NCBI GenBank assembly: GCA_007922195.1
Contig: ML681996.1
Span: forward strand, 16,234,313 to 16,298,312
Origin: Podocnemis expansa
Taxonomy: Eukaryota; Chordata; Testudines; Podocnemididae
Direction of reading: 5' to 3'
Length of the DNA stretch: 64,000 nucleotides
A program made the translations under genes and the position numbers. How positions within the stretch are numbered: position 1 is the stretch's first letter; the number at the start of each line of letters is the position of its first letter. A model generated the notes under the pieces. It ran no database searches. It saw only the letters and a program-made list of their open reading frames with translations, and had not been told where the DNA came from. Of this stretch, positions 63,111-64,000 are shown in pieces.

Positions 63111-63945
63111 GGGGGTCATGTGGGGTGGTTAGGGCTGCAGGGGGTGACTGGGGCCACAGGGAAGGTAGCAGTGGGGGCCAACAGTGAGCCCTTTAGGAGG
63201 CCCCACAAAGTAGTTTGTGGCAGGGAAGCAGCACGCAACCTGTCCCTGCAAACAGACAAGGTAAGGGCTTTGAGGGGGGCTGCAGGGGCTTGTGGGGGGC
63301 AAGGGGTATGTGTGTAGCAGAGATGGGTGGGGGTGGATGTGTAGCAGAGAGTGTGTAGCTGAGGTTGTGGGGTGGCTGTTTGGTTGGGGGGGGTGTAGCT
63401 GTGGGGGGGTGAACTGGGGGCTGGAGGGATAGTTCTGGCCCCTGCAGTGATGGGAGGGTCCATCACAGGCAGCAGGGGGTTGGGGGAGGGGGGAATGGGA
63501 CCCACTGGGGTGGGAGGGAGCAGCAGTGGGGTGAGGATTTGCCCTGGGTGGCAGGGAGCCACTGTGGAGAAGGGGGAAGTGGGTGCTTGCTATGCTCCCC
63601 TGCCCTACCTTCCCACTCCCCAGGTTCCCCCCGCCCCCCCCCACCCAAGCCACTCCTGTTCTCCCTTCCCCTCTCTTGGCACCCTTGTGCTGTTCCCCAC
63701 ATGGCTGCCGTTGTCCTCTCTGGCCACCCCTGCCCAGGAACGGTGCTACCATTTCTGGCACCCCCCTGCAAGCAGAGCAGGTGCTGGCACCCCCCTGCAA
63801 TGCTTACCAGGCTTACTGGGTTGTGCCAGCCCTGCCCCTTCCCTGCTCTGCTCCCTACTGCAAATAACTCACTCCTGCCACTGCAAATAACTCCTGACCT
63901 CCCCTGTCTTGCCATCCCTGCTCTGCTACCCCTACTACACCACAT
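63111..63945. repeat. G-rich then C-rich low-complexity half of the hAT element
   Basis: Strong G/C strand bias: G runs of 4-7 up to about 63560, then C runs (for example 63627-63643). It includes a possible G-quadruplex at 63274-63306. No gene is recognised. Confidence 0.65.
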
Positions 63946-64000
63946 AGCAGCATTTCCAGACCACTGTGCTATGGTTCATAAATATTCATATTATTCTGAG

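Larger units (their letters stand above)
62578..63966. mobile_element. GC-rich composite hAT element, about 1.39 kb
   Basis: The left end CAGTGGTTCCCAACCAGTGT, like the MITE at 17637, and the reversed right end CAGTGGTCTGGAAATGCTGC resemble each other. The 8-mers ATCTATTG (62570-62577) and TGCTATGG (63967-63974) match 5 of 8. Inside are an AT-rich part, a copy of the TTAGTCTAG repeat (63057-63110) and a GC-rich half with G runs. Reading frames of 94-223 codons in the GC-rich half lack any protein motif. Confidence 0.6.

Noticed and set aside
63129..63945. Frames of 94-223 codons on both strands
   Set aside because: Low-complexity GC-rich half of a hAT element.
62425..64000. The next ARAP2 exon
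   Set aside because: No AG-preceded open segment resembling the C-terminal tail was found before the window ends.
1..64000. CRISPR array, bacterial operon, Shine-Dalgarno sites or terminators
   Set aside because: The DNA is vertebrate; direct repeats seen are transposons or microsatellites without regular spacers.

Overview
The window is vertebrate genomic DNA, most likely from a non-avian sauropsid (crocodilian or turtle; the sequence alone does not separate the two). Spliceosomal introns, CR1 LINEs with ATTCTATG tails, DIRS-like tyrosine-recombinase retrotransposons, a chromodomain Ty3/gypsy fragment, an R4/Dong-type LINE, a PIF/Harbinger element and many hAT elements together fit such a genome. 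Birds largely lack several of these.

One protein-coding gene crosses the whole window on the + strand: ARAP2 (ArfGAP with RhoGAP, ankyrin repeat and PH domains 2). Twelve consecutive internal exons lie between 2969 and 62424. All have GT/AG borders, the phases match at all eleven junctions, and they encode 448 codons without a stop. In order they give the last helix of a PH domain, the complete RhoGAP domain, the Ras-association (RA) domain and most of the last PH domain. The first and last exons of the gene are outside the window. The residue at the RhoGAP arginine-finger position is Leu, so this looks like a GTP-Rho-binding domain without GAP catalysis, as known for ARAP2.

Everything else I could identify is intronic and mostly transposon-derived. 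5.5-10.6 kb: a hAT element, then a near-complete dead PIF/Harbinger element (transposase on +, Myb-like protein on -) that splits an older SINE. 10.7-19.7 kb: a solo LTR, a DIRS copy interrupted by gypsy and CR1 insertions, an old CR1 split by a hAT MITE with a perfect 8-bp target duplication, a palindrome-family repeat split by a GC-rich hAT element, and a Tigger-like MITE. 21-31.5 kb: mostly unique AT-rich intron, an antisense CR1 and a foldback hAT element. 32.8-38.1 kb: a second, near full-length DIRS copy. 41-46 kb: a terminal-inverted-repeat element and another GC-rich hAT copy. 46-50.5 kb: a hAT remnant and an antisense R4/Dong-type LINE with a tRNA-like 5' module and a (TAGA)n flank. 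51-55.5 kb: a CR1, a second copy of the terminal-inverted-repeat element in opposite orientation, and a long palindrome. 59-64 kb: an antisense CR1, another palindrome copy and a GC-rich composite hAT element. No second cellular gene, RNA gene or CRISPR array was found. Three N runs (16195-16594, 27698-28097, 59664-59673) are assembly gaps; the two 400-base gaps lie inside CR1 copies.

Exon calls are firm. Transposon family calls rest on protein motifs, terminal repeats and target-site duplications read by eye, and element boundaries are approximate unless a target duplication is quoted.
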